Assembly: GCF_011075055.1 (NCBI RefSeq)
Contig: NC_058144.1
Location: forward strand, 11,064,138-11,128,137
DNA: 64,000 nt
Source of the DNA: Mangifera indica
Taxonomy: Eukaryota; Streptophyta; Magnoliopsida; Sapindales; Anacardiaceae
Direction: 5' to 3'
Shown: piece after piece, positions 1 through 12,616 of the stretch
How positions within the stretch are numbered: the first letter of the stretch is position 1
Layout: each line of letters opens with the position of its first letter
Program-made: the position numbers and the translations under genes
The notes under the pieces: generated by a model
Database searches by the model: none
The model's input: only the letters and a program-made list of their open reading frames with translations
Told to the model about the DNA's origin: nothing

Positions 1-119
1 TTTTTTTTTTTTTGTTGCTTTTTTATTTGTCTTTATGGTTTACGGGTTTTAATATTATCGTCTTTGGTTTACACGTTTGTTAGTTTTAATTTGTTTTTTA
101 ATATTTTATATTTTATAAA

Positions 120-843
120 GGCCAAAAGGCTTATTCCCTTTTAAAGATTAGGGTATTTTCACTCATAAAATTTTAAAATTTTAAATATTTATTTGTTAAT
201 TAAAATTTATAATTAGTGTCAAAACTAAAAAAGTTATTTATTAGTTTTATTTTTAAAAAAATTTATTCTTTTTTCTTATTTTTGTTTTAAAAATTGATAA
301 TTTTTTTTAAATTAGTTTTAAAAAACTACTTTTTTACTCTATCATCTAAGGTATCTATATGCTAGGGTTAAACCTCCCCCTCATTGTTCAAAACACTACA
401 TTTACATCCCTAAAAAATACGTTCTCTCTTTTTAACGATTATTCTTCTTGACGATTTATTTTGACATGTCGTCAATCCTACTATCGACAACCTCTCTCTC
501 TCCCTAATGGTTTTCTGGTGCAAAAATCACCCATCATCTTACCAAAATAGTCAGTGTTTTGAACTTTAAGGTAAGTGATTGTTAACATTAAAATATGGAA
601 CCTATAAATGGTGAGAGTGAAAAAACTAACTTTTTAAAATTAAATCATAAGAGAATTATTAGTTTTTAAAACTAAAGTGAGAAAAAAAAATATATTTTCT
701 TTAAATAAAATCAATAAATAACATTTTTATCCCTTACACTAACAGAAATACTTAATAGATGGGTGAGTATTTAGATTTTTATAACTTTTTGGATGAAAGT
801 TCAAGAATGCACTAAACCTTAGGTGGGAATAAGTCTTTTTGCC
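120..843. repeat. Foldback MULE-type MITE, copy A
   Basis: The element starts GGCCAAAAGGCTTATTCCC and ends with the inverted match (AAGTCTTTTTGCC). Both sides are flanked by the same 9-bp direct repeat TTTTATAAA (111-119 and 844-852), the target-duplication length of Mutator-like transposons. No transposase reading frame is present. The arms are AT-rich and self-complementary, with a pyrimidine-rich centre around 420-510. The target repeat is itself nearly palindromic, so this copy alone is weaker proof than copy C. Confidence 0.8.
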
Positions 844-1029
844 TTTTATAAACTATGGTATATTGGTACTATAGGTTTATTAGTTTTACCTCAAACGTAA
901 TCAGATATCAACGGAGGCCACTTTCATAGTTGTTAACATAGTTACTTTCTTTTAAAACGATTGATCTTATGAATATTTTATACTACCTCAAATAAATTTA
1001 AGACTCTGACGTGCTGCATAGAGTAGAGG

Positions 1030-1830
1030 CTCGGCAATTTGGCTACCTATCAATTGAAACTTCATGTCATATTACACTACAAAAACAAAAAGAAGCTTTT
1101 TAATCAGTCCAGTTACACTTCCTGCAATTTAGATGTGTCTCGCACACTGATGCTATCAAGTCTAGGGATTTTCATGGACAACATCTTCTTTGTTCCCCCC
1201 GGCTCAACTCAAACGTTATATTTGTTAATTTCCTCGTTAGAATCAAATGGCTGAACAACAAGTCTTACCACTATCCAATCACCATCGGTCACCGACAAAA
1301 GTCGATCTCCCAGCCCACGGCAACACCCCACTACTCCATTCATTGAGATCCCGTGTGTCAGACTGGACTCAACCACAGGTCGGTAGATTGGCATGGTTGG
1401 ACATGCTAGGCTAGTGTGCGTAATGGAGACATTATGAGATTGCTGATGGATTAAGTATTGAGAGTTTGTGCTTTGAATGCAGCTAGAAGTGACTAGCATT
1501 TGGCGCTGGCAAAGGAGAATGTGTTGGCCAACACTAAACAAGTGTGCGGACAAGCACAGAATTGGAGTGCGCAAGGTGAGCGCATAATATGAGAAGCAGG
1601 CTAAGATACTTCACTCTTGGCCCCATCAATGTCAGTCTCAAAATTATCCACCACCACCACCACTTCATTAAGAGCCAAATAGGATATCAACCTCACCTTC
1701 AAAAACTCAGGCCGGTTGTGGGAAACTTACTTAGATTGCATTATATTCTACCAGGAAGATTTTAGCCTGGCCTAGAATCACTCAGTTCTAGGCGAGGGTG
1801 CTGAGCCTTTCAAGGCAAATATGATGAAAG
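1030..1830. other. Unassigned GC-richer block, possible decayed gene or element fragment
   Basis: This stretch is clearly less AT-rich than its surroundings and has modest open frames on both strands: a minus frame over 1209-1574, a plus frame from the ATG at 1248, and a minus frame ending at a TAG at 1601-1603. None matches a family I recognise and no exon chain can be built. It could be a decayed retroelement or a gene fragment. I assign no function. Confidence 0.3.
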
Positions 1831-2506
1831 AAAACTCAATGACTCTGAAATGAGTCTCATCGGCTATAATATTTTAAACAATAATAATTCTTATCGTTGA
1901 TTAGTTATAAATTACACCAAGGTCTTCTCTTTCAATCAATGTTATTATCTTCATCTCTTGAAACAGACTATTCCAGAATAGAGTTTACTAGACCCCGAAG
2001 TTTTAGCGGCCAGTAGTTAATGTGACCTTACAGAAGTACCAGGATGACAGTTAAAGTTTGTAGGGTCATTTTCCAATCTGCGTTTTGAAGTGTCTACACT
2101 AGTGATTTAATGGATGGAAAACTTTTTTTTAAACCTGGATGTCTATAGTTGATGAAAACCTGCCATGGATGTAGAACAAAATAAGTTTTTTTTTTTTTAA
2201 AAAAAGACAACCACGACCAATTTCAAGTTATTTGCCTCAAGTCCATAGTACTAATAATGGCCACCTGTACATTTACCTCCTCCTAATACTTATCAAACTT
2301 AGTTGTCATCCTAATAACCATGTTCGCCACATACGGATTATGATCGAATTCCTACTCTACAAGGATTTCCTTAAATCTTAAATACCTCAATAATATACAA
2401 ATTGGATGTGGGATACTCTAATCCTTATTAAAACAATTATTTTATCTCATTTTTCTTCGTAAGACAATAAATCACATAACTTTGATCTATGCAATTATAC
2501 TTAGTA

Positions 2507-2781
2507 GGGTTGGATTCGGGCTTAATTGAGCTCGAGCTTATGGAAGTTAAGCTTGAACTCAGTTTGAATTCGGTTCGGCTCATTTCGAGCTCAAGCTTTT
2601 AACTAACTTTTTATTAAAATGACGTTATTTTAATATATATTGATCAAAACGACGTTGTTTTGTATTAAAATTTTTAAATTTATAAATTTGATGAGTAGCT
2701 CGAGCTCGCGCTTCAAAATGTTAGCTTGAGCTCGAGCTTGTATAGGGCTAACTTGTTTTGGGCTCGGTTCGAATCTAACTC
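2507..2781. repeat. GAGCTCGAGC-rich inverted-repeat MITE
   Basis: Left end GGGTTGGATTCG and right end CGAATCTAACTC are inverted matches. TAGTA flanks both ends (2502-2506 and 2782-2786). The arms hold repeated GAGCTCGAGC words in opposite orientation around an AT-rich centre. No coding potential. A related but more diverged element lies near 41.09-41.52 kb. Confidence 0.6.
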
Positions 2782-2867
2782 TAGTACCTAAGAAACACCT
2801 CTTTGAACCTTAGTGTCATATTAGACATATCGTATGTTATGTTCCACCTAGTGGATCAATCCAAGAT

Positions 2868-3769
2868 AAGTTTCCCTTCTTTTATGCCACACTACTACGC
2901 AATCTCGGAAAATGCAAGTTGTCTTGCCGCTTCCCTCAAAATTCAAAACATTGCACTTACACCTCAAAAAATGCATTTTCTCATTTCGACGACCGTTCTT
3001 CTTGACAATTCATTTCAGCATTTCGTCAACCCTACTACTAGCACCTTCTCTTTTTCCAGTGGTTTTCTAACATGGAAACCACACAAAATTCAATCAAAAT
3101 CAACTAATGATTGCATAAATTTGTGCAATATGTTGCACAAATTGGTTGGACAACTATGTGTGATCACTGCACGTTTTCCTGTGACGTTATCCAACCAATC
3201 TATGCGTCAATCAATACACAAATTTCTCGTACAAATCTATGCAATGGATCACACAAATTTGTGTAACCATTGACCGATTTTGATTGGATTTTGGATGGTA
3301 TCTACATCTGGAAAACCACTGGGGAGGGAGAAGGTATTATTGGTGGGGTTGACGATATATCGGAGTAAATTATAAGGAAAAGTCGTCGGAAAGAGAGAAT
3401 ACATTTTTTTTTGGGGTGTAAGTGTAATATTTTGAACTTTAAGGGAGCAATTGTTAACGCTAAAATATGAAAACCCTAAATGATAGGAGTGAAAAAGTAA
3501 TTTTTTAAAATTATGTTAAGGGCAAATTTATCAATTTTCAAAACTAAGATAGAAAAAAGAAATAAATGTTTCTTTCTTTAAATAAAATCATTAAATGATG
3601 TTTTTACCCTTTACACTAATAACAAAATTTAACAAAAGTTGAATAATAGATACACTAATAACAAAATTTAACAAAAGTTGAATAATAAATTAATATTTAA
3701 GTTTTTAAAACTTAACGAACAAATGTTTGAGAGTAGACTAATCCTTTGGTAAAAATAAGTCTTTTGGCC
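2868..3769. repeat. Foldback MULE-type MITE, copy B (left end worn)
   Basis: The right end carries the family terminus (AAGTCTTTTGGCC). The interior matches copy A: the stretch from about 2941 to 3060 is a diverged version of copy A at about 385-500. It folds back on itself, since about 2941-3125 is nearly the reverse complement of about 3250-3440 (for example GGTTTTCTAACATGG against CCAGATGTAGATACC-flanked sequence). The left terminus cannot be placed. A 156-codon open frame across the left arm is a by-product of the repeat and is not called. Confidence 0.65.
3612..3689. repeat. Tandem duplication, 39-bp unit x2
   Basis: Two adjacent copies of a 39-bp unit beginning TACACTAATAACAAAATTTA lie at 3612-3650 and 3651-3689, inside the right arm of foldback copy B. 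They are identical or nearly so, hence recent. Confidence 0.85.
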
Positions 3770-5829
3770 CTAAATTGTATTATTAGTTATTCTCAATCAT
3801 TTTCAAAAAACAATCTCAACCTCTCAGCCACATTTTCCAGCCAAAATCCTATCACATTAACTAAATCAACCATTTTCTTTGAAGAACAAAAGTGTATTTC
3901 AAAGTTTTGTTCATCATTTTTTGCTCTTGTTCATTGTTCATCACTATTCTCCTTCGTTTGGTGTCCAAACCTCGTGTTTGAAATGTTTTTTACTTTGAAA
4001 AATGAGAAAAAATGTCAGTTGTGACTTTTTTCATGCTACATTGTATACATTTTATGATAACTATAGGTTTGAATACAAATTTTTAAAGATTTGAAAAAAG
4101 TTATGGTTTTAGATTTATATGTTGAGCTTGAATGATTTTATTGGTGTTGGGGTGAGTGTGCTGTGAATGTTGTTGGTATTGAAGAGAGTATCAATGTTGT
4201 TGGTTATGTAGGATGAAAATGTTGGGATTGATACTCTAGAGTCAAATTTTTCTAGCTATATATGTTCATAATTGGTCTTATTTATATAACTACAAGTGGT
4301 ACCATTTATTTGTGAATGTATATATTTGTACGTATATTAAGATAAGTACCCTTAGAATGGTAGATCAGGACAAGAGGATCAATGTATATCTTAATCATAA
4401 GAATTTTATATACACATTAGTGGTCTTTCTAAAATTGTTTATAACCTTAGTATTATCCTAAATTATGAGACATATAATAATATAAGGTTATCATCGTAAC
4501 GAATATTCTTACTAAAAAAATAATGACAGATCTTACATGTTAAAGTTATTTGTGACAATCTAATGCAACACATGAATGCATATTGATTGTATATTCACTG
4601 AACTGACTTGCCAGAAGATTTCATATAAATGGTAACTCTATTGTCTATGAAAAAAAGCTTCTAATGATGTATGTGATCCTTCGAGTTAAGATCACCAGTG
4701 TGTCATATGCACCGATCAATATAGTTTAACACAAACTAAACATGGCTTTTTTTAGGTGTTGTCAATACAAATTATTAACTATGTCAAGAAGTGTATTATG
4801 GTTATGGTGGACTGATACAAGATTCCTCACTCTTGGGTACAAGAAAATATATCTCACCATACAATTTAGTTACGACAATTTATTAAAATCTATGGGCATA
4901 GTAAAAATGAATTGGTATCTGATCTAATATTAATTCAATCATTATTTCACTAACTAAACTTTAACATCAAGAATGATATAAGGTAAATACAATTTTTTTT
5001 TCCCTCAGCATTGATGAGATATTAGTTGATGAAAGAATTAAATTACATAATAATTGTACCAATGAAAGGTAAAAATTAGTCTTTTGTTATTTCTTTATTA
5101 TTTTGATAGTTATGATGTCTCACTAAAGGTTATTCATGATATACAATTTGAGGGTTGATAAAGTGTAGATTAACCATGATTTGATTAACTATCAACATAA
5201 TAAAAAACCTATGAGTTACACACAATTAGGGTTGATTGCAAGACAAGAAGTTATGGATTTAGATTTACAGTGAATCACGTAAGGGTTTTCCCAATTGTAA
5301 TGATTTTGATCTCCATTAATGAGTGACTATAGTCCAATCAATACCGGATAGATTCAACACCTATTGTGGACTTAAATGTAAGATTTCAAACCTAAAGAGC
5401 CAACAATAATGACCCAAAAGTTGAGGGGCTAAAGTAATCTTTTTGAAATGTTTAATATGATTAAAGTCTTATCCCATAATTTTCAAGAGCCCTATTTCAT
5501 GACAAAAGGAAGAAATTTGTTCTTTTCCCTCAATTCACACATTCGCTCACAAATCAAAAAGTAGAACACGAACTAGCATTCATGTGTCCATGACAGCTTC
5601 ACCAACATCGTGTGGCTTTCTTGGCACCTCCATGTGGATGAATACAGTTATTGTCTGGTGAGGAATTGTGGAAGCACAAGTGTGAAGAGGTTGATTCTTT
5701 TTATTCAAAAATTGATATGGGAAGCAACAAAAGATTACAATAAAATGAGATATTTTACATTCAAATCTTTCTTTTTCAAAACTTCAAAGAAGATATATAT
5801 ATATATATATATAGAGGACCAAATTTAGT
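3770..5829. other. AT-rich intergenic region, no gene seen
   Basis: No exon chain or recognisable protein. The stretch 4200-4900, beginning near TGTTGGGATTGATACTC, has the feel of a decayed LTR or non-autonomous retroelement, but I find no paired LTR, primer-binding site or coding remnant. An (AT)n tract sits at 5792-5813. Confidence 0.4.
5792..5813. repeat. (AT)n microsatellite
   Basis: About ten perfect AT units, read directly from the sequence. Confidence 0.9.
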
Positions 5830-8321
5830 AGAAAGGAAAGGTGACGGCAGAATAAAGTTGCCTGTTGCTATTGCTTAGATACAGCTCCATTATTCAATGA
5901 GATACTATACAATATGTATAAAGGCATCAGCTTCTCTAAGAACCACCTTCTTACAATTCTAGCAAACTAGAAAGAAATATAGTCACATATCTGACAGGTC
6001 CCCCTGGTATTAATCCGTTGGACCTGCAAGTGAGGCATATGCATAATATATTTCTGTTTGATTTCACTACTTTAGCCAAAAAGAGTATTAGTTAAAAAAA
6101 TAATAACGGCAATGAATCAGATTACAAACGACAGCTAGCTCTTGTTAAGGGACTATCAAACTTCAAGTTACAAAATTTTTTAAAAGTGCAGGTCATGCAT
6201 GATTGTGTGAACTTAATAATCACAGTTTCCAGCATTTGCCAGGCATCTAAGAGGAAGGTTTTAAGTTCTGTTAAGATTCTGGGTTCAAATGTAAACCAAA
6301 ACATTTCATAAAGCACACAAGTACAATTGAAAAAAAAAATCAGCTGACACTAGATAAGAAGCCACTAAATGTAATGGGGTAAGCATGTCAAACAGCTGTT
6401 AAATCCTTTTGTTTTCACAAGGGAAGATGTCAATACTGTCTATAAATGATTTGTTTTTATTTCCATATCTTCCATTTCTTTTCCAATTCTGAAACTGATA
6501 CTTGTAGCGACCAATTTGCCCCAAGGGCATCATACATTCATGTAATATAGGAACATATGAAGTACACAAATTATTACTGATATTGCCTATCAAAACATTC
6601 TCCCTAAAATTTCTGCCATATTTTCTCCTATTTCTGATCTTCATTTACTAATATATAGCCCAGTTAAACTAAGAATGCTCTCACAAAAAGGTGTACAACA
6701 AGATCTGCCTTCTCATGACAAACCCCAAAGGAATACCTCCAATCCAGTGAGGAACTACAGCCTAAAAGTCACACAAATTATGAACAGAGGAAGAATCATT
6801 TCAGAAGATTCAAAGTTTTTAAAGTGACACGATAATAAAATTCCAATAGGCAAGATACCCATAATAGCCATTATGAACTTCAGAGCCAGGTAAAACAAGG
6901 ATATGGAAATAATCTGCAAACCACAAATCCTGAAAGAAGCAAAGTTCTAGATCTGTTCTGTGTATTAAAGTTGGGGCAATTTGTGGTTCTTCAATACAAT
7001 AATCACCTTTTTAGCTGAGCATAATCAGCTCTAGTCTATGGATAGAAAATGGAGTGCGAATCACAGAAAATTTTAGGCTTTTCATGGTCACAGTCTAAAT
7101 TATGTAAACCCTTAAGCCTCAGAGATAATATAGCCCTTGGCTTAACAGAGAAGAACAATTCTATATTTAACTATCAGTGCATCAGTGTAAAAGCCAGGTA
7201 GAAAAGATCATTCTTTAGTTTCTTCACTGCCCTATTAAATTTAAATTGGTACAAACTTTTCATGCTGCTAAGATATTCTGGGTGATTCCAGCTCCATGTA
7301 TTTCTTTGTTTTCATAACACTCTTGTGCTCGGAGAAGAACAGCATCAATATCATGGAGTATGTTTAAGGCAGATTTTTTGGTTATTTATTAGGGAAATTG
7401 TGGAAGGATTTTTGAAGATGTTTCAAAGAAGACTCTGTTTTTTACTCAGGAAGGTACAGTACAGGCTTTTGTTCCAAAGGGATTCACAAAACTTTACTCA
7501 CTTATTCAGAAAAATCAGGAAGTTGTTACTACAAGTAATGAGTTTCTATTAGTGGGCTACTGATCCACTTTGTATCAATCACTTACTGATATTTATATTT
7601 TTTCTTCTTTATTATCAAATAACAAGTAGATAAAACAAGATCTTCTCTTCTAGTATAGTGTAGCAGTTTGAAACTCTTAACATAAATTGATCTTTGCAGA
7701 ACTATAATGATCACTTCTACCTATTGACATCAAACACTAGCATGTCTTACAGATTTATTGCAGGCAACAGCTTCATATCTACCATCCGAATTTTCATTCA
7801 TCAACGTATCAAATTTAAGGAATTACTAGCCATTGAATATTTAAGATATCTACTACATGAATCCAAATAAGTGGATTCAGATGGAAAACCCTATTGATGG
7901 GTATTTACAAGTAGAAACAATCTTTTGGTTATTACTATCTTCCCTCAAGCATTTGCTTGATACACTTTAACTCAACATGTAGAACAGAAATCCAGTTAGC
8001 TTAAAAAAGTACATGTTAAAAATATGGGTGTTTTATTTTATTCTTTATAACATTGTAACCAAGATTTAACATTGCCGGATAATGCCAACATTTGAGTCAT
8101 GAATGATGTGACTAAATATTAATTAGTCATCCAAAAATTCCTCTTAGGGCACTCAATATTTATGCAAGTTTACTTCAAATTACTACTCTTCACCAGAATG
8201 TGTGCAGATGCAAATCTATGCAACTTCAATGGCAGTACAAAAGATATTGATTCATATCAAAAGTGACTACTTTTACAAAGAAACCAGGATTCGAAGTAAA
8301 ACAAAAACCAACATTTACACA
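5830..8321 (-). other. Probable last intron and 3' part of the AS8-like gene
   Basis: No transposon is seen here and base composition is less AT-rich than in the intergenic spacers, which suits an intron plus 3' UTR of the upstream minus-strand gene. A usable donor follows codon AAA-G of exon 2 (GT at 8347-8346). A TTGCAG acceptor precedes 6023. Joining them adds four residues (G-P-T-D) and a TAA at 6012-6010, which would give an alternative C terminus. Other frames here are short and unrecognised. Confidence 0.4.
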
Positions 8322-8871
8322 CTAAAAATAAGTATTTGATAGCATACCTTTTCTGGGCCCGAAAAAACAAACAACAGATCTTCCAAAACTTTCCCGTATA
8401 GACTTAACATGGACATCACTGGTTTGCTTGAAGCTAGAGAATCTTGCAGTAGCTTCTCTTTGAACGCAAGAAATACGATTCCACCCATCTCCAGCAATAT
8501 TTTTCGCATTTGATAAAGCCAACTCAAACGCACGACTTCTTGTTGCATTAATAGCTGTAACAAAAACATACATCAGAAATCAATTGAAAAACTTACATTT
8601 ACCACTACATGTAAAGAAAAGCAAACTCACCATTATTATGAAGTTGAACGATAAAGTTCGCCGGCAGACCAATGCCAAAACCAGCTAAAGTGAAGCCAAC
8701 ACTGAACCCAACGCCACACCCGGCTCCAACATAGCCAATCACCTCCGGCCCAAAGCCGGGACCCCACCCGACGCCGCACCCAATCCCAACGCCCATCCCC
8801 CAAAATGCTCCACGTGTTGGATGCACTGGGTTCCATCTCGCGTATCTCCTGAACAGCCCTTTTATTATCAT
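8322..8871 (-). CDS. AS8: Cadmium-induced protein AS8-like, glycine-rich membrane protein
   Basis: Two exons on the minus strand (8871-8631 and 8554-8322) give about 157 residues. The ATG at 8871-8869 is chosen because homologues begin MIIKGLFRRY. The first 80 residues show the family hallmark: a basic start, then a Gly-rich stretch (GMGVGIGCGVGWGPGFGPE, then GYVGAGCGVGFSVG) that reads as one or two short membrane segments. The second exon is a soluble, Ser/Arg-rich tail. Intron 1 has the donor GTGAGT and acceptor TTACAG. The stop at 8322 lies just past a good GTATGC donor, so the true C terminus may come from a distal exon ending at 6010. The family is known mainly from a cadmium-induced Arabidopsis transcript and its biochemical role is not established. 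It is transcribed away from the coiled-coil gene at 10.6 kb. Confidence 0.82.
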
Positions 8872-10636
8872 CACTACCTGACGAAAGTAAATAAACCCGT
8901 AATTCGTAAGTATTTCAAGAACCACGCAGAAAAACACGAACTTTTTTCCTTCCAAACGGACATTACCATGAATCAAACTGTTCTAAATTTTATCGTTATT
9001 TCGTGTTCCTTCTAAGGCTCTGGCTGTGGAGTTGATTGTATTTATGTGACTATGCTTTGCTTCTGTAGGCTGAGCGGGTGAGTGAGAACCAAGACCCACA
9101 AAATGGACTACGGGCCCGGTACATTGTGGACCAAGTGTTGTGGGCGAGTTTATTTTCACCATTTATTGGGAGGCCCAGAGGAATGCATGATCGAATTTAA
9201 ATTGTAAAATTATATTAAATTATTTAAAAACTATAATTTATTTTAATTTAATTTTTAAAATAATTTGATTTTAGTTGATAAATTTTTAAAAATTAATTTT
9301 TAATTTAAATTATTTTCAAATCGACTCAAATCATAAACTATAATTTTTTAAAATATATACATATAACAACATTTGACTGGATTTAATAAGTATTTAGACT
9401 TCTAACTTTTTTTTATATTTATTTTTGTATATATATTTTATATATATTTTATATATTTATATTATGTTTTAGAATATTATAATTTAATTAAATAATATAT
9501 GTTTTATAAATAAATTATTTTTAATAGGTTTAAATGGTAATTCAAACCAAACTAAACCTTATTTTTTTCAATTTGATTTGGTTTAGTTTAAAAATTAAAA
9601 TAGTTTGATTTAGTTTGAAAATTTTTAAAACTATTCTTTTCGGTTTAATTTAAAAAAACTTTTAAACTAAATCAAATTAGACTGTACACACAACTAAAAA
9701 TTTCACGGGACCTTATTTGATTAAAGGATTATTAATTACAACCTTGATATTTTCTTTATATCTATCTATTTCACTTATTTTTATAATCTATTGAAATAGA
9801 ATTGACAATTTTCAATATGACACATTAATCCAATAAAATACGAAACAAAAAAAAAATCGAATTAAGGTTAAGTTTTTTTTACACAAAATTTATTTTGAGT
9901 CAATCTGATATGACTTAAAATTAAATTAAGTAGTATTATGATTCACACAAAAATAACCAAACACAATGTGAATTGATTCAAATATTTTAGAGAAATATTA
10001 CTTTAATATAATTTATTGAGAATAAATTATAGAAATGTTAAAAACCAATATTAACAACAGTTGTATCTTTATATAACTATAATTACTTATATTTTTTTAT
10101 TTAAATGTTTTATATTATTATTAAATTATAATAATATGATTTGGATAGTCAAATTATCGATGTGTTTTAAAGATTTTAGTATATAGTTTTTATGTCATTT
10201 GTAAACAAAACAAAATATTATATTGTATGTTTTATTAACAGTATATTAGAGTAATTTAGTGAAGAAATTAAAACGATAAAAACATTTTGATAAGTGAAAA
10301 CAATAGATAATTTTTAATCAATTTAGATCGGATTAGATTAGCCTAAATATTTAAGGGTTAGGTTAAGAGTGGGGTTAAAAAATTTTGATATAATTTTAAT
10401 TTGGGTTAAGTTAGAGTTAAAAATTTTTAATACAAAATCTGAATTGATATAATATGAGTACGATTCGAAGACACGAATTATCGAGACACCCCCTAATGAT
10501 TTTGCACGCGCCAGGAACCACGCGAGCTTCAAGAATTTGAAAAACCCGCCATTTTGAATACTCGAATCACCACACGCAACGCAACACATTGAACTTTGAA
10601 ATTGAAATTTGAAATCAGCAGGGGAAACGGAGAAAG
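8872..10636. other. Intergenic spacer between divergent genes
   Basis: It holds the upstream region of the AS8-like gene (8.87-9.1 kb, moderate GC), then about 1.5 kb of very AT-rich sequence. Words such as GATTTGGTTTAGTTT occur in both orientations (about 9190-9680), suggesting a worn inverted-repeat element. The last 150 bp before 10637 become GC-richer and probably include the promoter and 5' UTR of the next gene. No coding sequence is supported. Confidence 0.5.
9190..9680. repeat. Worn AT-rich inverted-repeat element
   Basis: Self-complementary AT-rich sequence. AACTATAATTTA-type words recur inverted between 9220 and 9350. TTTGGTTTAGTTT and its complement recur between 9540 and 9670. Ends and target duplication cannot be fixed. 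Confidence 0.35.
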
Positions 10637-12616
10637 ATGAAGAAGAGAGCAAAAGTGAACGGAAAGTCTTCGTCCTCAGCTTCTCCGGAGAGTCCAAACC
10701 GATCTCCTAAATCAAACAAAATAGCTTCAGCCTCAGCGCCCAAACAGAAAAGCAATTACAAGTATAAGAAGCCAATGGCCTCCGCTCTCCTGTCTCCATC
10801 GCCGCCACCACGGGCTCCTATGAATTTCGGTAACAAAACTCTAAGCAACATATCAGATCTGAAGGAAATGGCTTTTTCGCGTTTGGATGATCTGAAACGC
10901 AATCTTATCGAACGTTCTCACTCTGAAATTCTCAAGGATCTCGAAGCTTCTCACTCTCGCCTCCACAAGCGCTTCAAGGTAAACATACTTCAAAATAACA
11001 AATGCTCTTTTTCTATTTTTCCGAAAGTACTTCCTTTAGAAACGTTTGCTTATCAAAATACTTTCTATCAAAGCCGTTTGATTTCTCACCGCTATTTAAG
11101 TTTAGAGATATAGATCAATTGATAATTGATATACAATTTTGTGAAATTCGATCGTTCACTCTTGATTGAAGGCTTGGACGTTTTCATAATTAGTCGATTG
11201 TTGGTAGAAACGTTCGAATTTTATCTCTCTGCAGATGGAACTTACTACAGCTGTATAGCTTAGAGAAACTGAGTTTGAATTTTGTGCAGTTCAGTTTAAG
11301 TTTGTGAATCATACTTTAGAAGTTAATTCCATTTTCGTGCAGGGATTGGCTTGAAATGTGATAACAGGAATTGATAGGTAAAAAACTGCGGCGTTTTGAT
11401 TGTATTTGCACGGCTGTTTCAATTTATGGAGATGTGCATTTTAAATTTCTTGTACCATTTTCATGATAATATAAATAGCTTCTTAATTATTTAAATTAGA
11501 ATTTATTTTCATGCTTTGAGAACATTCTACATTTTTCTTTTATATTTTTAACTTTTCAGTGCTTAAAATCCTGAACTGGACAAGAGCATGAACTCCTTCG
11601 GCTTCCTAAATTTTAATTGGTTCACTTTTGTCCTGCGGACAAAATTTTCCGCCTAATTCTTTATATAAAGATTCTCAGCTTCTTCTGGATTCTTTAATGA
11701 AAAATTAAAAGATGGAATTATTGGGATGGTAAATAAGTATAAAAGCATTAACATGTAATTATCAAAAGATTATGAACTTACTTTTCCCATTTTGAATTTA
11801 TAGATTCAAACACAAACATGCCAGCAAATGAAGGATGAAGCAGAGAAGGAATACAAGAAGATGACTGAAAGAATTAGCAAAAGTCAGGAAGCAATGAAGG
11901 TGCTTTCTTGTGCGCAACAATGAACTAAAAACAATCAAACTTCATCTATAATTTACTTTCTAATTTCGAGGGTCTGATTTTCTTTTTAACTGATCGTTTT
12001 ATCAGGCTTCATATGTAGAGATCATGGAGGATGCACAAGCAACTGCATCTAATGGTAAATTTTTTTTCTCCTGTTCCTGTTTATATCTTTTGAGCTGATA
12101 TTGATTCACTGTTCAGAAGAAGTTCAAGAGCTATGGTGACCCTATTTGGATAATAAATTTAGTTTAAAATGTTGCCTTAAAATGTCTTGAAAGCATGGGC
12201 CACCAAAACAAGATAAATTACCAACTACAATTTCTTTTGTTTTTCGGATTCTAAAACGGGTATTACCCGACTGTAGATTCTAGATTCCCTCTATGCATCA
12301 ACAAATTTTCAGATCATGCATCATTGTAACTTGATTAACTCTATTTTTTCTTCTATGTTATTGTTTAAAATCTAACTTAACAAGAAAGAAAATTGACCCC
12401 TGAGTAGGCATGAAGATTTACAGATTAATGAGGTCATGAAAAAACAACTACAGGGTAAAACCTAACTCTGTTTTATCAGCTTATTAATCACTGCTTAATT
12501 TTATTTTTTTTAAATTTGACTATGCAGTGTGCAAAAAATCCATCCCGGAAATTGCAAGTTCTTTTGAGAAAGCAATTGGTGCTCTCCAAAGCCGTTTTGG
12601 GATTCAGTCAACCTAG
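10637..12616 (+). CDS. Small basic/coiled-coil protein of unknown function
   Basis: Four exons (10637-10978, 11804-11899, 12006-12054, 12528-12616) encode about 191 residues. All junctions are GT-AG and the joined frame stays open to the TAG at 12614. Residues 1-60 are a Lys/Ser/Pro-rich, low-complexity, basic segment that could be a nuclear signal. Residues about 68-190 are charged and helical with heptad-like spacing (DLKEMAFSRLDDLKRN, then SHSEILKDLEASHSRLHKRF, DEAEKEYKKMTERISKSQ), so a coiled coil is likely. It ends with ALQSRFGIQST. The C-terminal two thirds resemble a conserved plant protein of undefined function that I cannot name. There is no catalytic motif and no transmembrane segment. 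The first intron (825 bp) is the longest. Confidence 0.8.

Noticed and set aside
1209..1574. 121-codon minus-strand frame as a gene
   Set aside because: No start context, splice partners, domain or family resemblance; kept only as an unassigned block.
2755..2785. tRNA-like T-loop words (GGTTCGAATCTA)
   Set aside because: No acceptor stem, D-arm or anticodon arm can be formed nearby. The word belongs to the inverted-repeat MITE end.
4200..5400. Full LTR retrotransposon
   Set aside because: A TGTTGGG-type start was seen but no second LTR, primer-binding site or polyprotein remnant could be found.
7470..7492. miR393-like word (TTCCAAAGGGAT)
   Set aside because: Only about 12 bases match; the rest differs and no complementary arm is nearby to make a precursor hairpin.
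7325..7552. 75-codon plus-strand frame antisense to the AS8-like gene region
   Set aside because: No recognisable motif, and it lies in probable intron sequence of the minus-strand gene.
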